NCBI GenBank assembly: GCA_022828595.1
Contig: JAKGHH010000004.1
Location: forward strand, 79,574,270-79,638,269
Reading direction: 5' to 3'
From: Nelumbo lutea
Taxonomy: Eukaryota > Streptophyta > Magnoliopsida > Proteales > Nelumbonaceae
Length of the DNA stretch: 64,000 bases
Of this stretch, positions 20,801-28,200 are shown piece by piece. Under the pieces are notes generated by a model that had not been told where the DNA came from, made no database searches, and saw only the letters and a program-made list of their open reading frames with translations. The translations under genes were made by a program, and so were the position numbers. How positions within the stretch are numbered: position 1 is the stretch's first letter; the number at the start of each line of letters is the position of its first letter.

Positions 20801-23110
20801 GCAACAACCTATCTACTACAACTATATAAAATCCAACTCATAGACATTTTAGATCCCCCTAAAAAGGAAATTTCATGAGAAAAATTAGAAAAATGTTGGG
20901 GATAGGATATTGCACACCATGAGTCAAATAAATATTGCAAATTGCATTCCCCAAAGTAAGTACACAATGTGTCCAAGTACTATAGTTGGATGTCTTGGGC
21001 AATTCTTTAACGATTGATCATTATTTAACATGAACATATTTCTTAGATGCTTGGACTTGGAAAATTTTTTATAGAGGCCAAGCACTATTCAAGGTGCAAA
21101 TACTAAGATTCAATATTAAGGCATCCCCAATATTCAACTGCTACGAGGCTGTCCCCATGTGTGACCCACTCTAAGCAATTTGATTACTCAATGAAACAAA
21201 CAATAGAAAAGGTGGAAACTTTTCAGGAGGGATCAAGAAAATTCAGCTTTTCATTTTGTTCAATTCAACATATATTATTTATTTACCAATTATTCAGCTA
21301 TTGATGATAACCAGAACAGAGAAACCAAAAAAAAAAAAACTTCTATCAGCCATTTTTTACAATGATATGGTTTATTAATATTAAAATTGCTGATTTTAAG
21401 GGTTAGTGATTAGTGAATTTGTAAAATGATATGACGATAAAATGTCATTGAAACAGGCATTCACTTCACTGAATTGGAAGGTGAGTATTTTAAGCGTGCT
21501 ATTTGAATTTAAATTTCATCCTACAAAACAGACTTTTTTTTCTTTTTCATTGACACATTGCCTAAAGCATGAATTTATAGTAGTAAAATCAGAAGCTAAT
21601 GACTTTATCACCAACATAACTTCTTCGGACCTGGGTGCAATAATGATCCACTGGTTCAAACCTATTTTATGAAATTGAATTAATTTTTATGCAATGATTG
21701 GATTCTAATATTTTTAAGGGTTAGTGATTGGTGAACTGTAAAATGTTATGATGGTGAAATGTCAACAAAATAACCATTTATTCACTGAATTGAGAAATGA
21801 CTATATTAAGGTCTTTTCTAACTGAATTTAAACTTCACTTCACAAAACAGAAGTTCTTTCCTTTTTAATGATGTAATGCATAAGTCGTGAGGTTTGATGG
21901 TTGTAGTAGTGAAATTGGAATCAGATTATTCTTTAACACCAAAGCAAATGTGAAAATATTCTTCCATATTTTGATAGTGGTCGCTAACTTCTTCAGAAGC
22001 GGGGGTACCTCATTTAACCAAGATCCACTTATTGAAATTTTATTTGTGAAAATAAATTAATTTTAAATTTTTAATGCAGTGATTGAATACCAGTAAACCA
22101 ACCAATCCAATCCCATTTGTATTAGAAAAATACAGAGAAATTTCTAAATTGGTAAAACATGTTGCATAGCTCAAATAATCCGTCAATCAAGAAGTGCCTT
22201 CAGAATAAACGGCACACTAGTGGCAATTAAACCGATGTGTCTAACAATTATCCCCAGAAGAACTCAAAACTTAACCTGCCAAGTAATTTCAGAAGGTCTG
22301 CATGGTCGTCATACATCACACTATGCAAATTAAACAACGGAATTAAAAAACAATGCAAAATCCTGCACACAAACCTCGTCCACTTGCTGCTCTCCACAGG
22401 ATTCCAAGCTCGTGGTTTCGGAACATTACAGGGTCCTACAGTTGCCTGCGATAGTGGAAGTGGTTTCAAAATAATTCAGTTGTTTCAGTGTCTCTTCACA
22501 AGCCAAAACTAAGGAACCATTGAAATAAGCCCAGTTTGAAACAATATTAGCCAACAAGGACACCTAATTTCGGAATTTCCCAGTTTCCCTGGCGCATCCA
22601 ACGAAATGCCCCAAATTAACAAACAGTCAATACATAATCCCGCAAGAACCTCATTCTCAGAACTAATTCATTTCCGATCTGCCTTCGCCTACACTGGATC
22701 AACATTCCACCGACTGTAATTTCAATTCATATTCTAGATCTACCTAAATCTCAACGGGGAAAAAACAGCCCGCCCCAAGCCGACATGAAATAACAGTTTT
22801 CAGCATGATACTACACGATAATAACAAAGTTCCTGAAAGTTACATTTACGCAAAAACTAGTAAACGATCCCGGAATTCTCGAAGCAGAAAACTAGATCCA
22901 GGGAAGAAACTCTGTGAGAGAATAAATATTTCGCAGAAATTAAGTGATTACTTGTTGATACAGTCCGTAGAGTAACAATGCTACGTCGTTCTGGAACTTC
23001 GAGATCACGCCTTTGGAAGAACTCGGAGATCCGCCAAACCCTGCATATGAAGCTGCGGCATAAAATCTCTCTGGATAAGCGAGGCCAGAGCTTGCCCTCG
23101 CCATCGCCAT
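1906..23110 (-). CDS. ACBP4: Kelch-repeat acyl-CoA-binding protein, 13 exons, 3' part outside the window
   Basis: Exons on the minus strand: 22952-23110, 22375-22445, 12581-12644, 12425-12496, 11463-11654, 11272-11349, 5558-5668, 5292-5358, 5129-5190, 4663-4802, 4100-4226, 3899-4013, 1906-1994. They add up to 1347 bases, exactly 449 codons, with all joins in frame and all introns GT-AG. The acyl-CoA-binding domain is about residues 12-105 (motifs YPERFYAAASY, LLLYGLYQQATVGPCN, EAMRLFVKILE). Kelch repeats start near residue 187 and are still running at the edge (GGxxxxxxxNDLHVLDL pattern). Plant class IV ACBPs are about 650-670 residues, so roughly 220 residues, including the last kelch repeats and coiled coil, are missing here. 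Family members are cytosolic, bind long-chain acyl-CoA esters and are implicated in lipid transfer and stress signalling. The start is the first in-frame ATG (23110), followed by MARASSG as in relatives. ACBP4 versus ACBP5 cannot be decided. Confidence 0.95.
2805..3142 (-). mobile_element. LINE 3' end with RNase H remnant (intron 12)
   Basis: It begins on the plus strand with a T-run and ATCAATAACATC, the common LINE tail. Minus-strand translation gives the end of an RNase H (EGDSKVVVSWLKTEDSGLWN). A perfect 14-bp duplication AGCGAAGATCTCTT flanks it (2791-2804 and 3143-3156). It is a 338-bp, 5'-truncated insertion. Confidence 0.88.
3272..3637. mobile_element. MITE with imperfect inverted ends and a central hairpin
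   Basis: The left end GTTGTGTTTATAAGTGTGC and the reverse complement of the right end (GGCTGCATTTGGTAAGAGTG) resemble each other and the ends of the 1555-1871 element. TA is present on both sides. Near 3470-3500 an 11-bp inverted repeat (GTTTGCTTCCA) forms a hairpin around a T-rich loop. It is non-coding. Confidence 0.5.
3899..4013 (-). CDS. ACBP4: ACBP exon 12 (residues 382-420)
   Basis: It encodes MEWSRPTQQGEIPTPRAGHA and ends GENWFIVGGGDNKSG. The phase-1 donor is AGTG|GTATGT. Confidence 0.95.
4100..4226 (-). CDS. ACBP4: ACBP exon 11 (residues 339-381)
   Basis: It encodes SPRSDHAAAVHAERYLLIFG and ends NDLHVLDLQS, the next kelch unit. The donor is AGT|GTAAGC. Confidence 0.95.
4663..4802 (-). 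CDS. ACBP4: ACBP exon 10 (residues 293-339)
   Basis: It encodes SRGGQSVTLVGTTLVMFGGE and continues to LNDLHVLDLETMTWDEIDAV, one complete kelch unit. The donor is GCTGT|GTAAGA. Confidence 0.95.
5129..5190 (-). CDS. ACBP4: ACBP exon 9 (residues 272-292)
   Basis: It encodes VKAFDLQMCTWSTLTTYGKA plus P, a kelch outer strand with the usual tryptophan. Confidence 0.93.
5292..5358 (-). CDS. ACBP4: ACBP exon 8 (residues 250-272)
   Basis: It encodes IPWENKLLSIAGHTKDPSET and ends in phase 1 at ACAG|GTAATC. Confidence 0.94.
5558..5668 (-). CDS. ACBP4: ACBP exon 7 (residues 213-249)
   Basis: It encodes VLDLRSLTWSKVE and ends APCAGHSL. It follows a 5.6-kb intron filled with nested LINEs. Confidence 0.94.
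6942..7262 (+). mobile_element. Probable small solo LTR inside the LINE
   Basis: This block interrupts the LINE between its zinc-binding and RNase H domains. It starts TGATGTGG and ends ATTATACA, has a TATA-like AATATAAATAG near 7125 and a CT-rich stretch after it. CCAC is found on both sides (6938-6941, 7263-7266). A 17-18-bp word TTTTATTAGGACTTTAAT is repeated three times inside. It may instead be an unclassified insertion. Confidence 0.45.
9421..9728 (-). repeat. 154-bp tandem duplication within the LINE reverse transcriptase
   Basis: Bases 9421-9574 and 9575-9728 are near-identical (I see one difference). Each encodes the RT start with KAPGPDGFSMAFFQ. Since 154 is not a multiple of three, the duplication itself breaks the frame. 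Confidence 0.92.
10490..10680 (+). mobile_element. tRNA-derived SINE-like element
   Basis: It contains an A-box-like TGGTGTAATGGTAA (about 10499) and a B-box-like GGTTCAGGTCTGAG (about 10540) at tRNA-like spacing. A purine-rich stretch and CTACTCCTCCCAAGACTCC follow, resembling the 3' body of plant SINEs. It is not a tRNA gene because no cloverleaf with an acceptor stem closes. The ends are approximate. Confidence 0.5.
10771..10865 (+). mobile_element. Au SINE, 5' half (3' truncated)
   Basis: It starts GAGGGTGGGCCTTGGTGCAA and has a box A (TGGTGCAACGGTTGG) and box B (GGTTCAAACC), as in the plant Au SINE family. It ends after TGTGCAGGGT and lacks the usual 3' body. Copies of ATATGTTGATATTG stand at 10754, 10867 and 10999. 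Confidence 0.8.
10883..10998 (+). mobile_element. Au SINE, second copy with internal deletion
   Basis: It repeats the Au 5' end (GAGGGTGGGCCTTGGCGCAA), then jumps from GACCAGGG straight to the 3' body ACATCTGTCCCTCCCCAGAC. Box B and the middle are deleted. It is bounded by the second and third copies of ATATGTTGATATTG. With the first copy it covers the whole Au consensus, each copy lacking a different part. Confidence 0.8.
11272..11349 (-). CDS. ACBP4: ACBP exon 6 (residues 187-212), first kelch strand
   Basis: It encodes HGAAVVQDKMYIFGGNHNGR and then YLNDLQ, the classic kelch GG followed by NDL. Confidence 0.94.
11463..11654 (-). CDS. ACBP4: ACBP exon 5 (residues 123-186)
   Basis: This 64-codon linker joins the acyl-CoA-binding domain to the kelch propeller. 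It contains ETQDKDVV and ends SGQRPKARYE, both typical of plant class IV ACBPs. Confidence 0.93.
11821..11850. repeat. (TA)n microsatellite in intron 4
   Basis: Fifteen TA units in a row. Confidence 0.95.
11950..12105. repeat. Direct repeat of about 45 bp in intron 4
   Basis: The word TGGATCTCCTAACAAG and its flanks occur near 11963 and 12064, about 101 bp apart, in diverged copies. There is no other feature in this intron apart from the TA tract. Confidence 0.6.
12425..12496 (-). CDS. ACBP4: ACBP exon 4 (residues 99-122)
   Basis: It encodes EEDPGWYSRVPEYVVEP and a short acidic stretch. The donor is AAT|GTGAGT, phase 0, and the exon is 72 bases. Confidence 0.9.
12581..12644 (-). CDS. ACBP4: ACBP exon 3 (residues 77-98)
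   Basis: It encodes WNGLGNMASTEAMRLFVKIL plus E, the last helix of the acyl-CoA-binding domain. A 9.7-kb intron separates it from exon 2. Confidence 0.93.
12645..13400. other. Start of the 3' third of intron 2, no features seen
   Basis: AT-rich sequence with no conserved open frame, no exon-like segment and no clear repeat ends. Confidence 0.5.
13470..14180 (+). pseudogene. LINE 3' fragment with RNase H, plus strand
   Basis: From 13684 the plus strand encodes FDGCSLGNTERSGIGEAFRN, IRAELMAVLHGLRLA and VEGDSKCSLL, an RNase H of the same LINE type as in intron 6 but in the opposite orientation. The frame ends at 13980. A tail with AATAAAAATTGAAC and an A-run near 14169 marks the 3' end. The 5' end is not sharp and no target-site duplication was found. 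Confidence 0.75.
14181..15325. other. Intron 2 stretch with a LINE-like 3' tail near 14940-15090
   Basis: From 14940 the sequence (TTTGTTTCAAGGGTAAGGTC, then TTATTAATAAATTTTTC and an A-rich end) looks like a LINE 3' untranslated region on the plus strand. The 14200-14930 part has no frame I recognise; it could be decayed LINE sequence upstream of that tail. Confidence 0.35.
15897..17391 (-). pseudogene. Nested LINE-like segment with a possible ORF1 remnant
   Basis: On the plus strand it starts with TCTTTTTTTAACGATAAAG, a reversed poly(A) tail. Minus-strand frames are charged and glycine/glutamate-rich, for example VIAKFEKGRKRIIGGALVTF around 17140-17175 and EEFEKRKKEEKLKKK near 16260. These look like the first ORF of a plant LINE, but I cannot match a named domain. 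Frames are broken by stops. The 5' end continues to the right of 20044, beyond a later LINE insertion. Confidence 0.45.
17629..18225 (-). pseudogene. RNase H region of the nested LINE
   Basis: This 198-codon open frame holds CWTLWEERNSRKISEHERN, then KLNFDGNSLGNPGLSGIGGV and AEVLAALEAVQRARELN. It lacks an ATG and its 5' end is cut by the MITE at 18227, so it is a fragment of the LINE polyprotein. RNase H in plant L1-like elements removes RNA during target-primed reverse transcription. Confidence 0.8.
18227..18610. mobile_element. hAT-like MITE inserted in the LINE
   Basis: The ends TAGGGGTATCAA and TTGACACCCCTA form an inverted repeat. An 8-bp duplication with one mismatch flanks it (CTTCCAAG 18219-18226, GTTCCAAG 18611-18618), as for hAT elements. 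Inside, near 18430, a second head-like TAGGTGTCAATGGACCAAG occurs, so it may be a composite. The inside is full of repeated TTGGACTGG/CCAATATGACATATTGG words and does not code. Confidence 0.8.
19235..19640. repeat. Inverted duplication within the nested LINE
   Basis: The plus strand at about 19245-19345 and the minus strand at about 19530-19625 encode the same peptide (MRDFLWELGEEKRDHR versus MDFLWDPGEEKRDHR). The arms are about 100 bp with a spacer of about 180 bp. The LINE runs on the minus strand, so the left arm is the flipped one. Confidence 0.85.
20613..21379. other. Intron 2, region right of the LINE complex, no features seen
   Basis: AT-rich sequence without a recognisable frame or repeat boundary. 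Confidence 0.45.
21380..22080. repeat. Diverged direct repeat, unit about 320 bp
   Basis: TTAAGGGTTAGTGATTAGTG near 21396 returns as TTAAGGGTTAGTGATTGGTG near 21714. Matching words follow in both copies (TTCACTGAATTG, CTTCACTTCACAAAACAGA or similar, TAACTTCTTC, ATGCAATGATTG). It is non-coding and of unknown origin, perhaps an old tandem duplication of intron sequence. Confidence 0.7.
22375..22445 (-). CDS. ACBP4: ACBP exon 2 (residues 54-77)
   Basis: It encodes ATVGPCNVPKPRAWNPVESS followed by KWT, the ligand-binding middle of the acyl-CoA-binding domain. The acceptor is CGCAG| and the donor ACGAG|GTTTGT splits a serine codon. Confidence 0.93.
22952..23110 (-). CDS. ACBP4: ACBP exon 1 (residues 1-53)
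   Basis: It begins with MAMARASSGLAYPERFYAAA and ends with LLLYGLYQQ at a phase-0 donor (CAA|GTAATC). The ATG context GAAATGGCG is favourable. No ATG precedes it in frame. Confidence 0.95.
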
Positions 23111-23203
23111 TTCTGCAAAGAGATGGAGAGGGAGCGCTAAAGACTCCAACAAGAGGAGCGGAGCACCGCCGAACGAAACGCTTTCTGACTTTCGGCGTAC
23201 AGC

Positions 23204-23212
23204 TATTTATAG
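23204..23212 (-). promoter_or_regulatory. TATA box of the ACBP gene
   Basis: The minus strand reads CTATAAATA, 94 bp upstream of the ATG. Transcription would be expected to start near 23170-23180, giving a 5' untranslated leader of about 65 bases. Confidence 0.7.
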
Positions 23213-23219
23213 TGGCGGG

Positions 23220-23893
23220 TCCGTACGGACACGGCAGGTATATAAGAAGTTTAAGAAGATCTCTTCTTTCCTTCCCGGGTATTATTGCTGCCGGTTCCGA
23301 CCTCTCTCTCTATCTCGAGTCTCGACGACAGAAGTGAAATGAGCTCACGATAAAAACTAAAACACGCAGGAGTGTACAATAAACCTGACAGACAAGAGTT
23401 CGGATCTACCGCACTTATCGTGCACCTCCATTCAATTTTCGACAGGTGTCCTATTACATATATTTGTTTGTTTACACGTGTAATAAAGCACACGTCACAA
23501 ACTCACAAAGAATGCAAGTGCCCGATAGCCAGTAAGTGCAGCTACCGAGATACGGCTAATGCTGACGACGCATTATCAGAATCTTTGATTTGGAATCTCA
23601 ATTCCCGATATACAAGCCGTGTTGATTCTAAATCAACCGCTCCCCAGGGCGTTTAATGTTCCCAAATCCGAATAAAAAAATTCCAAAATAGCGGTTACGA
23701 CTTACGACTGTTGTTACCGGTAAGAGAAGAGTCTACGACCATCGGTGTAGGCCATGTGTTATATCTCAACGTAACGTTTCGTATGGCAAATTGATGCGCA
23801 CACGGCACATGACAAACTGCCTGTACATCGAACGAAGGATGCTGAACATTCCAAGGGAAGGGAACATTCATAGACGGAACGGGATGTGTTCCT
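23220..23893. other. Upstream region of the ACBP gene
   Basis: Probable promoter and intergenic sequence. I see no open frame with protein-like character and no repeat ends. It ends at a foldback MITE about 0.7 kb upstream of the TATA box. Confidence 0.5.
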
Positions 23894-24319
23894 CGAGACC
23901 GGATCTGCTCCTCACAAAGAGCTCCTCACGTGTACATCCTATCATGCATTCGGAACATCTCCCATAATTATAAGTTATTATTCACGGGAGATGTTTTTAA
24001 TGAACGGTGGATGTACATGTGAGGCGCCCATGTGTGGGGATCAGATCCCATTCCCTGTTCTTCACACATGGGCATCTCACATGCACATCCACCATGCATT
24101 AAGAACATCTCCCGTGAATAATAACTTATAAGGGATATGTTCTCAATCATGGTAGCATCTGCTCCTCACACGGGGCGCCTCACATGCACATCCACTGTGC
24201 ATTGGGAACATCTCCCGTGAATAATAATTCATAAGTACGGGAGATGTTCCCAATGCATGGTACGATGTGCGTGTGAGGTGCGAGTGAGGCACCCTATGTG
24301 AGGAGTAGATCTGGTCTCG
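23894..24319. mobile_element. Foldback MITE with internal palindromes
   Basis: Outer inverted ends of 22 bp start CGAGACCGGATCTGCTCCTC on the left and CGAGACCAGATCTACTCCTC as the reverse complement of the right. Inside, ACATCTCCCGTGAATAATAA and its complement recur several times, forming nested hairpins. There is no coding capacity and no clear target-site duplication. Related words also occur at 24380-24450 and 27300-27350. Confidence 0.65.
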
Positions 24320-24450
24320 TCTAATTCTCCCAATATCAGATTCAATAGTTACTACCATGCTCACACCATACTCATATCAACTTGCAACCGTCTATTGAGA
24401 ACATCTCCCTATTTATATTTTTTCATTCATTGAGAATCCCAATGCACAGT

Positions 24451-25167
24451 TGTCATGGTCTGACACTGGCTTAGCCTTGCTTACGCTTGGCAGGCTTACG
24501 TTAAGGGACATCACTGTCATTTTTGCCAATAAGATTATTGAGAAATCCCATGTCATCTTTAGGCAGACTACCAGAAGCTTAGCATACTCTTTGAGGATGG
24601 GTGGTTGACCTCCTTGGGTGCCTAACCTTGGCACTCCTACACCAACATCCCTTGCGGGGCGGCCCTGGTTAATGGCTAGCATGGCAACCAAGGTTCCTCA
24701 TGGGGACAATGCATGGATCGGCATTGCGCCACCGACACTCAAGGGAGGCTTGGCATGCGTGCCTGGCTTAAGCATGACCCTTCACCATGCCAGCCCCTTG
24801 CTTAAGCTGAATAAGCTATCCCGTTGCCCCTAGCGCACGGGTGTGTTCCGACCCAACGGTTGCCTATCCTCAGCGGCACATTGGGTGCCTACATTGTCAG
24901 TATACAGGAGTCCCTTTACATTGGTGCCAAGTCACCTCTCATCATGGCCATCCCCCTTTAGCACGTAAGTGGTGCCTCCCATGAACCAGCAAGAGCCAGC
25001 AGAGTGCCCCGGCCATGAGCCTTGAGGTCATGATCTAGTGCTACTGACCTTGGTGGAGCCATCTCATCAGGCAACTCCTAGCCTCAAGCACACATAAGGC
25101 TTGTCCTATCCTGCTTTGGCCTAGACGCCGCACGGGTTTCTTCCACTACAAAACTACCCCTATGACA
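24451..25167 (+). repeat. Left LTR of the non-coding element
   Basis: 717 bp, starting TGTCATGGTCTGACACTGGC and ending ACTACCCCTATGACA. It is alignable throughout with the right LTR, with scattered substitutions and small indels, so the insertion is not very recent. Confidence 0.9.
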
Positions 25168-25169
25168 GT

Positions 25170-25182
25170 TGGTATTAGAGCA
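25170..25182 (+). promoter_or_regulatory. Primer-binding site, initiator-Met tRNA type
   Basis: TGGTATTAGAGCA differs from the usual TGGTATCAGAGC by one C-to-T change. It lies two bases after the LTR end. Confidence 0.8.
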
Positions 25183-26390
25183 AAATGCACACAGAGCCAG
25201 TTGAAGCGGTCATCACGATAAACAACACATCGTGGGGCACGGTCCCTCGGCACTTCCACTTGGGTACAAACAAGCAAGCAACACATCAGGCCTGGCAAGA
25301 GGCCATTCATCATGTCCTCATTCCAATGACCCCAAAACAGCGCCCTTGTGGGGGCAGACGCATTGGTCGCTGTGCTCATATGTGGGCAGACACATGAACC
25401 ATTTCCTGGAAGGCATATTGTGGTGGTTTGAGTGGGGGAGTGCCATGCTTCCTCACGGACATCAGTTGCTGTTCATTTTAGTGAGTTGCGAGCAGTGCGC
25501 CTACATCTTGGTTTCATGACGGGTGAGTCATTGTTCCGTAGCTTTGTTTGAGGCACTACTAAAGCGAGGATAGTAGTCCATAATTGGTTGGTGTCAACAC
25601 TTGGTCAAAGAATATCACTGAAGTGGCATTTTTTGCACAAAATGGGTCCTCGGTTGAAGCCACAATATTGGAATGCTAGGTATGTGGGTACACTGGCCGT
25701 TGGAGGACATGCTTAGCTAAACACACTGGCGGAACATTCGAACAACAATCACACATCACAAGGCAAGTGCATGTTCGGCAACATCATGGGTAAAAGTTGC
25801 CACACTCGCGCACATTGCAATCAGATCTTCTTGAGGCAGCAGCACATTGGTCCCCCTTGAAGCGAAGAGGTAGCCCGAGTCGGCGAGGCGAAGTGTAGTT
25901 TCGAGGGCCAAGAGAGAATAATCCATGGACTAGGTTTGAGTAACCCGCACACGGAGATGTGAAGTCTGCAGGCTAGCATGGTGAAAGGGTGCCCAGGACA
26001 CATCGCCAACAACAGGAGTAGACCTATCACATCGTGTTCGGTAGCACCACCGAAAAGCTACCAAGAAGACAGTCGAGCCTTGAGGTAAAGATGATACATG
26101 GGGCAGACCTTCACAAAGCACACACATCCAATTTCTTCGAGGGCCCTTCTCACACACTTTCAACGGCATAGCCATCACACGGTTTGAGTAACCTCAACAC
26201 AGGGGATGAAGTCTATGCAAGCCGGCATGGTGAAATGGTTCTATCCCCATAAATGGACACCAACATAGGTGAGACCCAAGTTGGCTAGGTGAGCCCAGGA
26301 ACTGGCACACAAGTGGATGGCATGGGACACAGACGCCCATTCACAAGAAGAGCCATTGTCGATAATGACAATGGATTGCGTAGGGGAGCC

Positions 26391-27105
26391 TGTCACGATT
26401 TGACACAGGCTTAGCCTTGCCTACGCTTGGCAGGCTTACGTTAAGGGACATCACTATCATTTTTGCCAGTAAGATTATTGGGAAATCTCATGTCATCTTT
26501 AGGCAGACCACCAAAAACTTAACGTACTCCTTGAGGAGGGGTGGTCGACCTCCTTGGGTGCCTAACCTTAGCACTCCTAGACCAACATCCCTTGCGAGGT
26601 GGCCCTGGTTAATGGCTAGCATGGCTGCCAGGGTTCCTCATGGGCGCACACATGCTCATGGGGACAGTGCATGGACCAGCACTGCGCCACCGACACTCAA
26701 GGGAGGCTTGGCATGTTGGCTTGGCTAAAGCATGACCCTTCACCACGCCAGCCTCTTGCCTAAGCTGAATGAGCTATCCCGTTGCCCTTAGCGTACGGGT
26801 GTGTTCCAACCCAACAGTATCCGGTGCCTACATCATTGGCATACAAGAGTCCCTTCACATCGGTGCCAAGTTGCCTTTCATCATGGACATCCCCCTTTAG
26901 CACGTAAGTGGCACCTCCCATGGACCGGCAAGAGCCAGTAGAGTGCCCTGGCCATGAGCCTTGAGGTCATGATCCAGTGCTGCTGACCTTGGTGGAGCCG
27001 TCTCATCGGGCAACTCCTAGCCCCAAGCACACATAAGGCTTGTTCTGGCCTGCCTTGCCTGGACATCGCACGGGTTTCTTCCACTGCAGAACTACCCCCA
27101 TGACA
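26391..27105 (+). repeat. Right LTR of the non-coding element
   Basis: 715 bp, starting TGTCACGATTTGACACAGGC and ending ACTACCCCCATGACA. Confidence 0.9.
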
Positions 27106-28200
27106 CAATTGCAAGCGGTTGTAATTATTAGGCCATGCTCATGTGGTACTAAGCCACTCGCAGCTATGTTTTGGGAATATTCCCAATACACGATTGCAAA
27201 TGATTATGAGCACGGTCTTGTGATGACTAAATCAAATCCAAGGAGTCCGATTTTGCTCCTTACATCGACTTTATAGCATGTTCCAACCGCACATCGGAAT
27301 TATTTTTCATACTTGTATGTTATAATTAATGATAGATGTTCCCAATATATGGTGGGATGTGACCGTGAGGTTGATGTGATGAAAAAATCCCAATTCCTTT
27401 CATGAAGTGTTCATTATAGAAATTGTACTTCATGCCATGTGTAATTTGGGCAGGCCTAAATAGACCAATCCAGTCTACATTTTTTCAAGAATTAAGCTTG
27501 GGTTGTGGTCATTAGGTTGGGTTTGAACCCAAAGTCTAGGCTTTCCTAATGTTTTCGTTTGGTTTAACATAGTCGAGCCACTAACTATTTTAGTCCAATT
27601 CGAGCATAGCTATTTACACGCATTTAGATGCAAATGTTGTAAGCAAAATATATAAAATTATTAATTAAAGGTTTAAACTAGTAATATTAATAGGCCTCTT
27701 TAAGCACCATTTTGTTAGCCTTATGTGTTTTAATGATAACAAACTCATTGAGAGTGCTAATGAATAGTATTAATTGTGTAGTTATATACATTGAACTACA
27801 AATGTTCAACAAATTGCTATGAGCAAAGCACAAATGATATGCATTGGACAACTGCAAATTAACTTGAATCACTCAAAATAAGAAGTATACTAATAAACAG
27901 GGTTTTTAAAACTGAATTGGACAACAAACCATTCAAGGGTCTAGTTCCTAGGTCGAACGGTCAGATAGTTCAAATAGTTTGACCACTCGGATCTATAGTT
28001 TGCTGATCAAATCAACAGTTTTTACCAAAAGATGATTATGGGGTAAAACAAAATCGACCAAGTAACTGGTTATCAGTTTTTCCAGTCCGGTTTTGAAAAC
28101 ATTGCTACTAAAAGCCAAAGAGAGGGAAGTATTATTTTGTATTGTATTTTAGCACTTGATGTAGACCATTTGCATAAGATGCACTTCATAGGCTTAGGGT
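27106..28200. other. AT-rich sequence right of the LTR element
   Basis: It begins with MITE-like words (ATATTCCCAATACACGATTG, GATGTTCCCAATATATGG) related to those at 23.9-24.4 kb. The rest shows no frame or repeat ends I can support. Confidence 0.4.

Larger units (their letters stand above)
24451..27105 (+). mobile_element. Non-coding LTR retrotransposon, 2.65 kb
   Basis: Two direct LTRs (24451-25167, 26391-27105) start TGTCA and end TGACA. Two bases after the left LTR is TGGTATTAGAGCA (25170), a near match to the initiator-Met tRNA primer site. AGGGGAGCC lies directly before the right LTR as a short polypurine tract. The 1.2-kb interior has no gag, protease, RT or integrase in any frame, so the element needed proteins from another element. 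The bases next to the LTRs (ACAGT and CAATT) do not form a clear duplication. The superfamily cannot be assigned without coding sequence. Confidence 0.88.

Noticed and set aside
23111..23152. Upstream in-frame extension of the ACBP start
   Set aside because: The frame is open to about 23152 but contains no ATG before 23110, and relatives start at the MARASSG region.
22978..23337. 119-codon open frame on the plus strand across ACBP exon 1
   Set aside because: It is the shadow of a real exon on the other strand and has no protein similarity that I recognise.
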